From the NCBI GenBank assembly GCA_002551355.1, contig NTHE01000043.1, positions 1-64,000 of the forward strand: 64,000 bases of DNA, given 5' to 3'. Below the pieces are notes generated by a model, which was given only the letters and a program-made list of their open reading frames with translations, searched no databases and was not told the origin of the DNA. A program made the translations under genes and the position numbers. The DNA is from Streptomyces sp. man185. GTDB lineage: Bacteria; Actinomycetota; Actinomycetes; Streptomycetales; Streptomycetaceae. Below are positions 38,579 to 48,307 of this stretch, piece by piece (within the stretch, counting starts at the first letter, position 1; each line of letters begins with the position of its first letter).

Positions 38579-39352
38579 ATGGCCAAGCAGTCCGGCCTCG
38601 GGGACGCCCTGCTCATCGCGGGCTACGACCTCTCCGGCGATATCCAGGCTCTCGGCACCGTGGGCGGCGGCCCGGCGGCGTTGGAGCAGACCGGCATCGA
38701 CAAGAGCGCGATGGAGCGGATCGGAGGGATCCGCGACGGCCGCATGCAGTACACGTCGTTCTTCAACCCGGGCACCCTGCCGGACCGGTCGCACGCCCGC
38801 CTGAAGCTCCTGCCGTCCTCCGACGTGATCATGATGTACATGAGGGGCACCGCCCTCGGCTCCCCCTCCGCGAACATCGTCGCCAAGCAAGCCAACTACG
38901 ACGGCAACCGCGGCGACAGCGGCGAGTTCACGTTCTCCGTCGACGCCCAGGCCAACGGGTACGGCATTGAGTGGGGGCGGTCCCTCACCGCCGGGAAACG
39001 CACCGACTCCACAGCTGGCAACGGCACCGGCGTCGACTTCGGCGTCGGCTCGCCGCCCCTGTTCAACGGGGCCGCCCTGTTCGGCCTCCAGGCATACCTG
39101 CACGTCTTCGCGTTCACCGGCACCAGCGTCACCGTCAAGCTCCAGGAGTCCAGCGACAACGGCGGTGCCGACACCTGGGCGGACGTGGCCGGCGGGGCGT
39201 TCACCGCAGCCACCGGGATCACGTCGCAGCGCATCGCGACCGCGGCCGGCCAAACCGTGGAGCGCTACCTCCGTGTCGTGACGACCGGCACGTTCACGAA
39301 CGCAGTGTTCGCCGTGTCCGCTATCCGCAACGACGTCGAGGTGAAGTTCTGA
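38579..39352 (+). CDS. Major tail (tube) protein
   Basis: 257 aa. Starts MAKQSGLGDALLIAGYDLSGDIQALG and contains TGIDKSAMERIGGIRDGRMQYTSFFNP, SGEFTFSVDAQ, and a C-terminal Ig-like beta domain (VTVKLQESSDNGGADTWADV...ERYLRVVTTGTFTNAVFAVS). TGIDKSAMER is repeated in the tube-like protein at 39793. Confidence 0.8.
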   Translation: MAKQSGLGDALLIAGYDLSGDIQALGTVGGGPAALEQTGIDKSAMERIGGIRDGRMQYTSFFNPGTLPDRSHARLKLLPSSDVIMMYMRGTALGSPSANIVAKQANYDGNRGDSGEFTFSVDAQANGYGIEWGRSLTAGKRTDSTAGNGTGVDFGVGSPPLFNGAALFGLQAYLHVFAFTGTSVTVKLQESSDNGGADTWADVAGGAFTAATGITSQRIATAAGQTVERYLRVVTTGTFTNAVFAVSAIRNDVEVKF

Positions 39353-39789
39353 TGCAGCAGGCCGTAAACCGGGTGGACCCGGCGCTCCCGGTCGGGGCGT
39401 ACCAGACGTACAGCATCACCAGCCCGACGGACACCAGCGTGCGGGCCGCGTGCCAGCAGGTCGGATGCCCGGCGTGGCTGCACGGCTGGGAGTCGGCGAT
39501 CGACGAGGCCACCGAACTCGGAGCGCAACAGGCGGCGTACATCCGCACGCAGTCGAAGCGGACATTCCGCGAGCAGCGCACCGACGCCGGGCTGACGGTG
39601 TTCCGGTTCGAGTCCGGGCAGCGGTGCTTCGCCGAGCACAGGACCCGCCCGGAGATCTACGCCGTTCGGGACGGCGACTGGCGGGGCAACCCCACCGGCC
39701 GCCACCGCACACACGCCCGTCCGCAGGACTGGGTTGAGGACTTCGGCGAGCACCAGCTGCGTCTCGTCGACCAGAACAAGGAGGGCTGA
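39352..39789 (+). CDS. Tail region protein
   Basis: 145 aa, ATG overlapping upstream. Contains CQQVGCPAWLHGWESAIDE and RTFREQRTDAGLTVFRFESGQRCFAEH; this reads like a small structural protein. No named family; located between two tube-like paralogues. Confidence 0.65.
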   Translation: MQQAVNRVDPALPVGAYQTYSITSPTDTSVRAACQQVGCPAWLHGWESAIDEATELGAQQAAYIRTQSKRTFREQRTDAGLTVFRFESGQRCFAEHRTRPEIYAVRDGDWRGNPTGRHRTHARPQDWVEDFGEHQLRLVDQNKEG

Positions 39790-39792
39790 CCC

Positions 39793-40200
39793 ATGGCGAA
39801 GGAATCCGGCATCGGCTGGACCACGTGCAGCGTGGACGACGCGGCGGGAACTCCCCGCGCGATCAAGAACGACATCACCAACTTGCAGTTCGCGACACCG
39901 CGCGCGACGCAGGACGTCACTGGCATCGACAAGTCCGCCATGGAGCGCCTGCTGCTCCTCGCCGACTTCAGCGTCACCCTTAACGGGGTCTTCAACGACG
40001 GCGCTGCCGCCTCGCACGACGTCTTCAAGACGGTCCCGTCCACCTCCGTCGCACGGACGCTCGCGCTCACGGTCAGCGGCCAGAGCCTCAACAACGAGGT
40101 GCTGTTCACCGACTACCCGCTCAGCCGTTCCGACTCCGGTGAGCTCACCTTCGCGGTCCCCGGCGTCCTCGCCGACGGCACCGTCCCGACCTGGACCTGA
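39793..40200 (+). CDS. Second tail tube-like protein
   Basis: 135 aa. MAKESGIGWTTCSVDD...TGIDKSAMERLLLLADFSVTLNGVFNDGAAASHDVFKT...DYPLSRSDSGELTFAVPGVL. It shares TGIDKSAMER and SGELTF with the 38579 protein but lacks its C-terminal domain. Either the real tube subunit, with the longer one an elaborated paralogue, or a minor variant. Confidence 0.7.
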   Translation: MAKESGIGWTTCSVDDAAGTPRAIKNDITNLQFATPRATQDVTGIDKSAMERLLLLADFSVTLNGVFNDGAAASHDVFKTVPSTSVARTLALTVSGQSLNNEVLFTDYPLSRSDSGELTFAVPGVLADGTVPTWT

Positions 40201-40212
40201 GAGGCCCGCACC

Positions 40213-40635
40213 GTGGGATACCGCAAGCAGCCCAAGCCGCTCATCCTCACCTTCGAGAACGACGAGGAACTCGCGGGCCTGGAGGTCCACGTCCGCCGCA
40301 AGAGCCTCGGCGAGTACCTGGAGATCGTCGGTCTCGCCGAGTCCGACATCGACGGTCCGGTCCTCGTCCGGCAGCTGGAGGAGTTCACCCGGTCGCTGAT
40401 CTCCTGGAACCTCGAAGAGGAGGACGGCACCCCCGTCCCGCCGTCCCGCGACGCCGTGTTCGCGCAGGACAAAGACCTCATGCTCAAGGTCGCCACCCGG
40501 TGGATCGAGCGCCTTGAGGGCGTCGTGGACGCCCCTTTGCCGGAGAGCTCGCCCGCTGGCGAGCCGTCCCCGGAGGCATCGATTCCGATGGAGCCCCTCT
40601 CCAGCCACCCGACGCCTACAGCCGTGCCCGCCTGA
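40213..40635 (+). CDS. Tail assembly chaperone (short, frame 0 product)
   Basis: 140 aa, GTG. KPLILTFENDEELAGLEVHVRRKSLGEYLEIVGLAES...WNLEEEDGTPVPPSRDAVFAQDKDLMLKVATRWIERLEGV is the G-type chaperone pattern. It carries an internal slippery heptamer at 40533-40539 that yields a longer product. Confidence 0.85.
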   Translation: MGYRKQPKPLILTFENDEELAGLEVHVRRKSLGEYLEIVGLAESDIDGPVLVRQLEEFTRSLISWNLEEEDGTPVPPSRDAVFAQDKDLMLKVATRWIERLEGVVDAPLPESSPAGEPSPEASIPMEPLSSHPTPTAVPA

Positions 40636-40763
40636 TCCTCACCCTCTGCGAGCGGTTCCACTGCCTGCCCAGCGCAGTGCTCGCCGAGGACGCCGACCTG
40701 CTGCGCCTGATCGAGATCGAACGCCTGGGGACACCGGAAGGAGGGGACGGGAGTGGGCAATGA
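40213..40763 (+). CDS. Tail assembly chaperone, -1 frameshift product
   Basis: Canonical heptamer C-CCT-TTG at 40533-40539 in the right phase (GCC CCT TTG slips to CCC TTT). After 109 codons in frame 0, the -1 frame reads AGELARWRAVPGGIDSDGAPLQPPDAYSRARLILTLCERFHCLPSAVLAEDADLLRLIEIERLG and stops at 40761-40763, giving about 183 aa. This matches the lambda G/GT system; both chaperones are needed to load the tape measure protein. Confidence 0.85.
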
Positions 40764-43700
40764 CATCGAGATCCGGGTACGCGTAGCAAACGACACCGCA
40801 GGCGGCGTCGCTGCCGTCAACACCAACCTCCGGGACCTGCGAACCAACGCGAGGGACGCCGGGCAGGCCCTCAACACCCTGTCTGCCCGGTCCCTCACCA
40901 CCGCCGCCGCGCTCCGCACCCTCGGCGAGGCTGCGCAGAACGCCTCCCGCGAGCTGCGGACCCTGCGCGGCCGGGCAGCCGCCGCAGCCGCGTCCATGGG
41001 AGACCTGCGCACCTCCACCACCGGCGCGGGCAACTCGCTCCGCACTTTCAACACCCGCGCCAACACGGCCGGGACACGCGTCGGTGAACTGTCCGACCGC
41101 ACCCGCACCCTGCGCGGCAACATGGACGAACTCGACGACTCCCTGCGCCGCGCCGGCAGCAGCATGGGCGGGCTGCGGGGACGTCTCGGCACGCTCAGCA
41201 CATCGGCAGGCGGCAGCGGCGGGGCGAGCGGGTCCATGAACAACCTCCGCAAGGGCGCTCTGCTTCTGGCCCCGGCCCTGATCCCGGTGGCCGCCTCGCT
41301 GGTGCCGATCGCGGCCGGCGCGGCTGCGGCCGGTGCCGGGCTGGCCGTGCTCGGGCTCGCGCTCGGCGGCCAGGTCAAGTCGATGATGGAGGCGTCGGCC
41401 GCACAGACGAAGTACGAGAAGGCGGTACGCGAGCACGGCCGGGCCTCCGAGCAGGCGACGAAGGCCGAGGCCGACTACCTGGCCACGCTGAAGGAGATGC
41501 CCCCCGCGACCCGGGAAGCCGCGGCGGCAACGGGCATCTTGAAGAAGGAGTACGGCGACTGGTCCGACCTGTTGGCCAAGGACACCATGCCGGTCGTCAC
41601 CAAGTCGATGGGCCTCTTCGGGGCGTTGCTGCCCCGGCTGACGCCGCTTGTGCGGGGCACGGCGACCGAGCTGGACAACCTGATCACGGTCGGCGCTGGG
41701 GGTATCCAGACGCCGGGGTTCGAGCGGTTCATGGACAAGCTCGCCGACTGGTCGCAGGGGGCTCTCGCGCGGGCGACGCTCGGCCTGGTCCGGTTCTCAC
41801 AGGCCCTCGACGGGGGCAAGGTGGGCGGGGACGTCGGCGAGTTCATGGACTTCGTGCGGGAGTCCGGGCCGATGGTCGGGGAGACCCTCGGGAACCTTGC
41901 GCGTGCTCTCACGCATCTGGTCGTCGCGGCCTCGGACACTGGTGTCGGGTTGCTGAGCCTGGTCAACGCCCTGGCGCAGCTGGTCAACGCGGTACCGACG
42001 AACGTCCTGAGCGCGCTCCTCGGCCTGTACACGGGTATCCGGCTGGTGAGCATGGCGGCGGCCGGCCTGGCGGCGGTGACGGGCGGCGCGGCGGTGGCCC
42101 GGCTCGGCGCGTACTTCGCGATCATGCGGGCGGCCGGTGTCGGCACCACCCTGCGGGCGACCGCCGCGTCGATGACGGCCATGCAGAGGGCCGGTGTTGG
42201 GCTCGCGGTCCTCGCGGTCGCGGCGATCGGGGTTAAGCAGCTCGCGGACAGTGCACGGGGCGCGCCGCCGGACGTCGACAAGCTGAGCACCAGCCTCAAG
42301 AACCTCGCGATCTCCGGCAAGGCCACGGGCGAATTCAAGAAGACATTCGGCGACATGGACGGGCTCGTCAAGAAAGTCCGCGAGCTGGGCAAGGCAACGA
42401 AGGAAGAAGACGAATACGTCAAGAGCTTCGGCAGCAGCGGAATCGGCCCACTCGACGATTTCCGCCGTTCCGTCCATTCCCTTTTCGACGACTTCAGGGA
42501 CGGCGAGGGGTCTGCGAAGGCGCTTGCCCAGGACTTCGAGTCCCTCGACTCCTCACTCGCCGAGCTCGCGGGCAGCGGGCACAGCAAGGAAGCCGCAAAG
42601 GGCTTCGCCGACATCAAGGCGGCGCTCCTCGAATCCGGCATGTCGGCCGGGGAAATCGGGAAGCTGTTCCCCGAGTACAAGGCGGCGGTCGCGGACCTGG
42701 CTGCGGAGCAGAAGCTGGCCGCTGCCGGGATGGGCATCTTCGGCGAGCAGGCCCTCGCGGTGCAAGGGAAACTCGAAGCCCAGAAGCAGTCGGCGGACGG
42801 GCTGCGCCAGAGCATCGAGGCGCTGAACGCGGTCAACCGCGCGGGGCTCACCGGGATGATCGGTTTCGAGGCGGCCATCGATGCCGCAGCCGCTACCGCG
42901 AAGGAAAACGGCAAAGTCCTGTCGATGAACAACGGGGACCTCGACCTCAACTCGAAGAAGTCCCGCGAGGCCGCGACCGCTCTTATCGACCTTGCTGCGA
43001 AAACCGGTGAAGCCGCGTCCTCTGCACGGGAATCCGGATCGTCGTGGGAGCGGGTCAATGAGATTTACGCCCGGGGCCGCCGGGAGCTGATCAAGCAGGC
43101 CCAGGCGATGGGCCTCGGCAAGGACGAAGCCCGCGCCTACGCGAACAGCATTCTCAAGGTCCCCAGCGGGCGCACCACCATCATGAAGATGAAGAAGGAG
43201 GACGCACAAAGGGGACTCGACGCATTTGCGGCGGCGGTGAAGAAGACCCCGGGCAGCAAGAGCGTCACCCTGAAGACCCTCAGCAAGGGCGCCGAACAGA
43301 TCCTCCGCGAATTCGGCTTCAAGGTGACCCGCCTGAAAGACGGGTCCGTGAAGATCAGCGCCTACACCGGCCAGGCCCTCGGCGGTATCCGCGCCGTCCA
43401 GGCGGCCCGCAACTCTCTGCGCGACAAGACGATCACGTTCACCACCCACTACCGGATCACCGGCAGCGGGCCCGCCCAGCAGGCCCGCCGGTCCGGGGCG
43501 CACGGCACCCAGCTCGCCAACGCGAACGGGTCGGTCACCGAGTACTACGCCAACGGCGGCATCCGCGCCTTCGCGGACGGCTCCGAGAACCACGTCGCCC
43601 AATTGGCCCCCGCCGGGGCGATGCGCCTGTGGGCCGAGCCGGAGACCGGCGGCGAGGCCTACATCCCCTTGGCGGACGCCAAGCGCCCCCGCTCGCTCGC

Positions 43701-44916
43701 GATCCTGGAACAGGTCGCCGACCGATTCGGGTACGGGCTGGCGAAGTTCGCCCGGGGCGGCGTCACCAAGGCCGAGAAGCAGGCCCGCTCCGGGCCTCGG
43801 GGGGACCTGACCGTCAGCCACTTCGGGCGGGCCGCCGGCCGCACGGTGAGCGAGTTCGGGGATGCACTGGGCCGGCCGGACGGGCTCAGTCAACTGGTGT
43901 CGGCGCTGAACTCCTGGCGCGGCATCATCATGAAGGCAACGCACGGTGGGCAGGAAAAAGCCCTGCTGAAGCAGCTGGACTCCGTCGGGAAGTCGCTGAT
44001 CAAGCACGAGCGAGCGCTGTCTAAGGTCAACGGCGAGCTCGACAAGGCGAAGTCCAAGCTGTCCGACCTGAAGAACGCCGCGTCGCAGCTGTCCAGCTCG
44101 GTGAAGAGCAACATCCTCGGCTCGGCGAACATCACCCGGGGCGCGTCCGGCGACGGCCTCGTCACCACATCGTCCGTGATGGGCGGCCTCGTCGACTCCC
44201 GCGACAAGTCCACCGCGTTCGACCAGGCACTGAAGGACCTCGCAGCGAAGGGCCTCGACAAGAACCTGCTGTCCCAGGTCGCCGAGGCCGGGGTCGACGG
44301 CGGCGGACTGGAGACCGCGACCGCGCTCCTCGGCGCGTCGTCCAGCGAGATCCGGTCCATGAACCAGCTCCAGGCCGAGATCACGAAGGCGGCCGCGTCC
44401 GCGGGCAAGACCACGGCGACCGCGATGTACGGGGCGCAGATCAAGGCTCAGGAGAAGCTCGTCAAGTCCCTGGCTACTCAGCAGTCAAAGCTGGAGAAGT
44501 CCATGGCCAAGCTCGCGACGGCGATGGAGAAGGCCGTCGAGAAGGCGTTCGGCAAGAAGGCGGCCGGCGGCATCGTCGGTGCCGCGGCGTCGGGCGGGAT
44601 CCGCGGCGGGCTGACCCTCGTCGGCGAGGAGGGCCCGGAGATTGCCCGACTGCCGGTCGGGTCCCGGGTGTATCCGGCGGGGGCGTCGAAGCGGATGGCG
44701 TGGGACTCGATGCTCAACACCCCCCGCCGCCCCGCTGCTCCGGCGGGGCGGTACGCGGGCGGCGGGACAGCACCACAGCAGCCGGTGGTCATCCACCAGA
44801 CCATCACCCTCGACGGCAACGTCGTCGCCCGGCAGATCTTCGACCCCATGCGGGACGAGGTGCTGCGCAGGTCCGGCGGCAACGTACAGAAGGCCCTCGG
44901 GCGCGGAAACGGATAG
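40753..44916 (+). CDS. Tape measure protein
   Basis: 1387 aa, GTG overlapping the frameshift product. Long helical N terminus rich in LRDLRTN/LRTLGE repeats, hydrophobic membrane-like segments at about 170-205 and 425-495 (LLAPALIPVAASLVPIAAGAAAAGAGLAVLGLAL), and a C terminus with AAGGIVGAAASGGIRGGLTLVGEEGPEIARLPVGSRVYPA, usual in siphovirus tape measures. At about 1.5 Å per residue it predicts a tail of roughly 200 nm (inference). Confidence 0.95.
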   Translation: MGNDIEIRVRVANDTAGGVAAVNTNLRDLRTNARDAGQALNTLSARSLTTAAALRTLGEAAQNASRELRTLRGRAAAAAASMGDLRTSTTGAGNSLRTFNTRANTAGTRVGELSDRTRTLRGNMDELDDSLRRAGSSMGGLRGRLGTLSTSAGGSGGASGSMNNLRKGALLLAPALIPVAASLVPIAAGAAAAGAGLAVLGLALGGQVKSMMEASAAQTKYEKAVREHGRASEQATKAEADYLATLKEMPPATREAAAATGILKKEYGDWSDLLAKDTMPVVTKSMGLFGALLPRLTPLVRGTATELDNLITVGAGGIQTPGFERFMDKLADWSQGALARATLGLVRFSQALDGGKVGGDVGEFMDFVRESGPMVGETLGNLARALTHLVVAASDTGVGLLSLVNALAQLVNAVPTNVLSALLGLYTGIRLVSMAAAGLAAVTGGAAVARLGAYFAIMRAAGVGTTLRATAASMTAMQRAGVGLAVLAVAAIGVKQLADSARGAPPDVDKLSTSLKNLAISGKATGEFKKTFGDMDGLVKKVRELGKATKEEDEYVKSFGSSGIGPLDDFRRSVHSLFDDFRDGEGSAKALAQDFESLDSSLAELAGSGHSKEAAKGFADIKAALLESGMSAGEIGKLFPEYKAAVADLAAEQKLAAAGMGIFGEQALAVQGKLEAQKQSADGLRQSIEALNAVNRAGLTGMIGFEAAIDAAAATAKENGKVLSMNNGDLDLNSKKSREAATALIDLAAKTGEAASSARESGSSWERVNEIYARGRRELIKQAQAMGLGKDEARAYANSILKVPSGRTTIMKMKKEDAQRGLDAFAAAVKKTPGSKSVTLKTLSKGAEQILREFGFKVTRLKDGSVKISAYTGQALGGIRAVQAARNSLRDKTITFTTHYRITGSGPAQQARRSGAHGTQLANANGSVTEYYANGGIRAFADGSENHVAQLAPAGAMRLWAEPETGGEAYIPLADAKRPRSLAILEQVADRFGYGLAKFARGGVTKAEKQARSGPRGDLTVSHFGRAAGRTVSEFGDALGRPDGLSQLVSALNSWRGIIMKATHGGQEKALLKQLDSVGKSLIKHERALSKVNGELDKAKSKLSDLKNAASQLSSSVKSNILGSANITRGASGDGLVTTSSVMGGLVDSRDKSTAFDQALKDLAAKGLDKNLLSQVAEAGVDGGGLETATALLGASSSEIRSMNQLQAEITKAAASAGKTTATAMYGAQIKAQEKLVKSLATQQSKLEKSMAKLATAMEKAVEKAFGKKAAGGIVGAAASGGIRGGLTLVGEEGPEIARLPVGSRVYPAGASKRMAWDSMLNTPRRPAAPAGRYAGGGTAPQQPVVIHQTITLDGNVVARQIFDPMRDEVLRRSGGNVQKALGRGNG

Positions 44917-44927
44917 AGGAACACACG

Positions 44928-45437
44928 ATGCCCTACCAGGTCTGGAACGGCCCGATGCCGACCACCGCCGCGCAAGTCGCGGTGGCCACCGGCACCACCA
45001 TCAAGACGATGCTCCAGCTCGCCACCCCCTCCACCCGGCAGATCCAGCTGCTGTCCTGGGGATTCACCGCCGACGACGCCCCCGGCGCCGACGGGGTGAT
45101 CGAGCTCCTCCAGACCGACGTCGCCGCGACCGTCACCGCGCACGTCGCGGCCGGCGTGCAGAACCTGGACCCGAACGGGCCCGCTTCGCTGCTCACCCTC
45201 GGCTCGTCGGCCACCGGGTACACCGCGACCGTCGAGGGCACCCCCACCGCGTCCCGGGTGTTCGACGCGGTGTCCCTCGACTCCGTCGCCGGGAACTCCT
45301 CGCTTACGTACGCCTGGCAGTGGATGCCCGACGAGCGTCCCATCGTCGCCGCGTCCCGGTTCCTGCGCGTACGGGCCACCACCCCCACCACCGGCATCGA
45401 CCTCCGCACGTGGGTCTGCTTCCAGGAAGTGGGCTGA
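44928..45437 (+). CDS. Minor tail protein
   Basis: 169 aa, ATG with AGAGGAA. Beta-rich: MPTTAAQVAVATGTTIKTMLQLATPSTRQIQLLSWGFTADDAPGADGVIELLQTDVAATVTAHVAAGVQNL. It lies between the tape measure and baseplate-like protein, where Dit-like or minor tail proteins sit. Confidence 0.7.
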   Translation: MPYQVWNGPMPTTAAQVAVATGTTIKTMLQLATPSTRQIQLLSWGFTADDAPGADGVIELLQTDVAATVTAHVAAGVQNLDPNGPASLLTLGSSATGYTATVEGTPTASRVFDAVSLDSVAGNSSLTYAWQWMPDERPIVAASRFLRVRATTPTTGIDLRTWVCFQEVG

Positions 45438-45440
45438 CCA

Positions 45441-48299
45441 ATGCCCGTCTCCGGATCCGCAGGTGTCGCGGCGCGCACGCTGGCCTACCAGCGGCGCCAC
45501 GCCAACACGCCCGGCCCCTCACGGCCATCCGGGGAAGTCTCCAACGGGCGGCCGGTCACCGTCGAGATGTACCTTGCCGGGGCATGGGTCGACATCACCC
45601 CGTACGTCCTGACCCGCGACGGCTCCGGGAACATCGAGATCACCGGCGGCCGGTCCGGTGCCGGGGCCAAGGTCGACCCCAGCCGGTGCCGGTTCCAGCT
45701 CAACAACCGCGACGGCCGGTTCTCACCGAGGAACCCTCTCGGCCCGTACTTCGGCACGCTGTCCCGCAACAACCAGGTCCGCGTCAGTGTCCCCGGCGTC
45801 GATGGCCTCAAGGACTACCGGTTCTGGGGCGAACTCAGCGACCTGCCCCAGGAATGGGACACCACCGGCAACGACATCTGGGTCGACGTCGAAGCCATGG
45901 GCCTCCTGGCGCGCCTCCAGCGCGGCCGGCCGCCGACCCTGAGTGTCCTGCACAGAGGTGTTGGTGCGCTCCCGGCGGTGCCGCTGGCGTACTGGCCCTG
46001 CGAGGACATCGCCGGGTCCCGAGCCATCACGAGCCCATCAACCGGCGTGCCCGGCATGACGATCCGCGGCGTACCCACCCCTGCGCTCGCCGCCTACAAC
46101 GGCTTCGGCGCGTCCGACCCGCTGCCGGTCATGACCGGCACCGAGTTCATCGGCCGCCTCCCCGAGTACACGCCCACCACCGCCACGCAGGTCCGCTTCC
46201 TACTGCGCGTCTCACCGGCCGGCGCATCCGACGGGCAGGTCATCTGCCGCATCCAGCAGGACAACGCCGGCACGATGTTCTGGGAGCTGTACTACACCGC
46301 GACGAACACACTGACGCTCCGCGCCCTGGACCCGGACGGGTCTCCCCTCGGCGGCGAGCTCGCTCATACCCTCGACGTACGCGGCACGCACCTCCTCGTG
46401 TCCATTGAGCTCCAGCAGGTCGGCACCGGCATCAGCCGGGCCCTGCGCCTGCTGGAGGTCAACGGCGTCTCCGACGTGTCCGTAACCGACACGCAGAACC
46501 TCTCCACCCTGGCCCGGATCATGTCGGTGTCCATGTGCCCGGCGACCGTCAGCGTCGTCGGCCCCTACGGCACCCGCGGGCTGCCCGGCGGAACCGTCGG
46601 CCACGTCGCCCTGTGGACCACCACCACACCGATCGGGGAACTCGGCGAACGCCTGGACCCCACCGGCGAACCGGCCGGCGTCCGCTTCCAGCGGCTGTGC
46701 GCCGAAGCCCGGGTCGCCTTCGAGTCCCTCGGTGCACAGATGGCGGACACGGTGGCGATGGGTCCCGAGCCCCGGGCGAAGGCAGTGGACCGGCTGGAGG
46801 AGTGCGAGACCTCGGACCTCGGCATCATGTACGAGGCGCGCGGCGCGCTCGCGTTGGGGTACCGGCCGCGTACGAGTCTGTACAACCAGGACCCCACGCT
46901 CACCCTGTCGTACACCGGGAACCACCTGTCGCAGGTGCCGCGCCCGGTCGACGACCTGTCCTTCGTGAAGAACGTCGTCGACGTCACCAACGCCTCGACT
47001 TCCGGGACGGCGCGGGCCAGCGTCGCCGAGGGCACCATGTCGACGGCCGAGCCGCCGGAGGGCATCGGCGAGTACGGCGACCCCGTCACCGTGAACATCG
47101 CCTCGGACACCGACCTGCCCGACCAGGCGGGATGGCGGCTCCACCTCGGCACCGTCGATGAGGCCCGCTACCCGCAGATCAGCGTCAACCTCGCCCGCGC
47201 CCCCTTCGTTGCGGACCCGGCGCTGCGCACGCAGGTCCTCGCGGTCCGGCCCGGCCACCGCATCGTCCTCCAGGGGCCGCTGCCCGTACCGCCGAGCGAC
47301 GACATCTCCCTGATGGGCCTCGGCTACGCGGAGACCATCGACAACTTCCAGCACCGGCTGACGTTCAACTGCCAGCCGGAGAGCCCTTGGCGGGTGGCCA
47401 CCGCCGACCACGACGTCTACGGGCGGGCGGACACCTCCGGCAGCGTCCTCTACACCGACGCCACCAGCAACGCCACCACCATCGACGTCACTGCCACCGG
47501 CGACGACCGGTGGAGCACCGCGTCCACCGACCTGCCGTGGGACATCCGAGTCGGCGGCGAGGTGATGACCGTAACCGGCTGCTCCGGCAAGGCCACTGAC
47601 GACTTCAACCGCGTCGCCTCCGGCAGCTGGGGCACCGCGCCCTCCGGACAGGCCTGGCAGGAGCTGTCAGGGTCGGCATCGGACCGGACGGTGAACGGCA
47701 CCCAGGGCGTGGTCACGCTCGCCGCCTCACCGGACACCGTGCGCCGCCAGCTCCTCGTCGACGACCTACAGGACTGCGAGATCCTCACGTCGATCGGCGC
47801 TGGGCAGGTCTCGACCGGCACGAGCCTGGCCCCCGGCATCGTTCTCCGCTACGCCAGCGCGAGCGCCTACTACCGGTGCCGCCTCTACTTCCGCACCGAC
47901 AGCAAGGTCCACATCGCCGTCACGAACGGGCCCACAGAGGTCGCGTCGGCAGACACCCGCCTCACCTACACCCCGGGCGCCATGTTCTGGCTGCGGGCCC
48001 GCATCGACGGGCAACGCATCCGGGGCCGGGTCTGGGCTGACGGCAGCCCCGAGCCGGACCCCAACCTCTGGCACATCGACCGGATCATCCCCTCGAACAC
48101 GGTCGCCAGCGGCAGCGTCGGCCTGGCCATCTCCGGGTTCACCGGCATCACCAACGTCAGCCCGACGTGCCTGTTCGGCGACTTCACCGTCGTCGACCCC
48201 CAGACCCTCACCGTGACGCGCGCCGTCAACGGCGTCACGAAACCGCACACGGCCGGGGCAGACGTCCGACTCGCCAACCCGCAGACCGCAGCCCTGTAG
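45441..48299 (+). CDS. Large minor tail / baseplate hub-like protein
   Basis: 952 aa. The start (VTVEMYLAGAWVDITPYVLTRDGSGNIEITGGRSGAGAKVDPSRCRFQLNNRDGRFSPRNPLGPYFGTLSRNNQVRVSV) is typical of actinophage central tail proteins. A concanavalin-like segment (about 170-300; AYWPCEDIAGSRAI) and a second near 710-900 may bind surface carbohydrate. Likely the host-contacting tail tip. Confidence 0.8.
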   Translation: MPVSGSAGVAARTLAYQRRHANTPGPSRPSGEVSNGRPVTVEMYLAGAWVDITPYVLTRDGSGNIEITGGRSGAGAKVDPSRCRFQLNNRDGRFSPRNPLGPYFGTLSRNNQVRVSVPGVDGLKDYRFWGELSDLPQEWDTTGNDIWVDVEAMGLLARLQRGRPPTLSVLHRGVGALPAVPLAYWPCEDIAGSRAITSPSTGVPGMTIRGVPTPALAAYNGFGASDPLPVMTGTEFIGRLPEYTPTTATQVRFLLRVSPAGASDGQVICRIQQDNAGTMFWELYYTATNTLTLRALDPDGSPLGGELAHTLDVRGTHLLVSIELQQVGTGISRALRLLEVNGVSDVSVTDTQNLSTLARIMSVSMCPATVSVVGPYGTRGLPGGTVGHVALWTTTTPIGELGERLDPTGEPAGVRFQRLCAEARVAFESLGAQMADTVAMGPEPRAKAVDRLEECETSDLGIMYEARGALALGYRPRTSLYNQDPTLTLSYTGNHLSQVPRPVDDLSFVKNVVDVTNASTSGTARASVAEGTMSTAEPPEGIGEYGDPVTVNIASDTDLPDQAGWRLHLGTVDEARYPQISVNLARAPFVADPALRTQVLAVRPGHRIVLQGPLPVPPSDDISLMGLGYAETIDNFQHRLTFNCQPESPWRVATADHDVYGRADTSGSVLYTDATSNATTIDVTATGDDRWSTASTDLPWDIRVGGEVMTVTGCSGKATDDFNRVASGSWGTAPSGQAWQELSGSASDRTVNGTQGVVTLAASPDTVRRQLLVDDLQDCEILTSIGAGQVSTGTSLAPGIVLRYASASAYYRCRLYFRTDSKVHIAVTNGPTEVASADTRLTYTPGAMFWLRARIDGQRIRGRVWADGSPEPDPNLWHIDRIIPSNTVASGSVGLAISGFTGITNVSPTCLFGDFTVVDPQTLTVTRAVNGVTKPHTAGADVRLANPQTAAL

Positions 48300-48307
48300 G
48301 AGAACCC

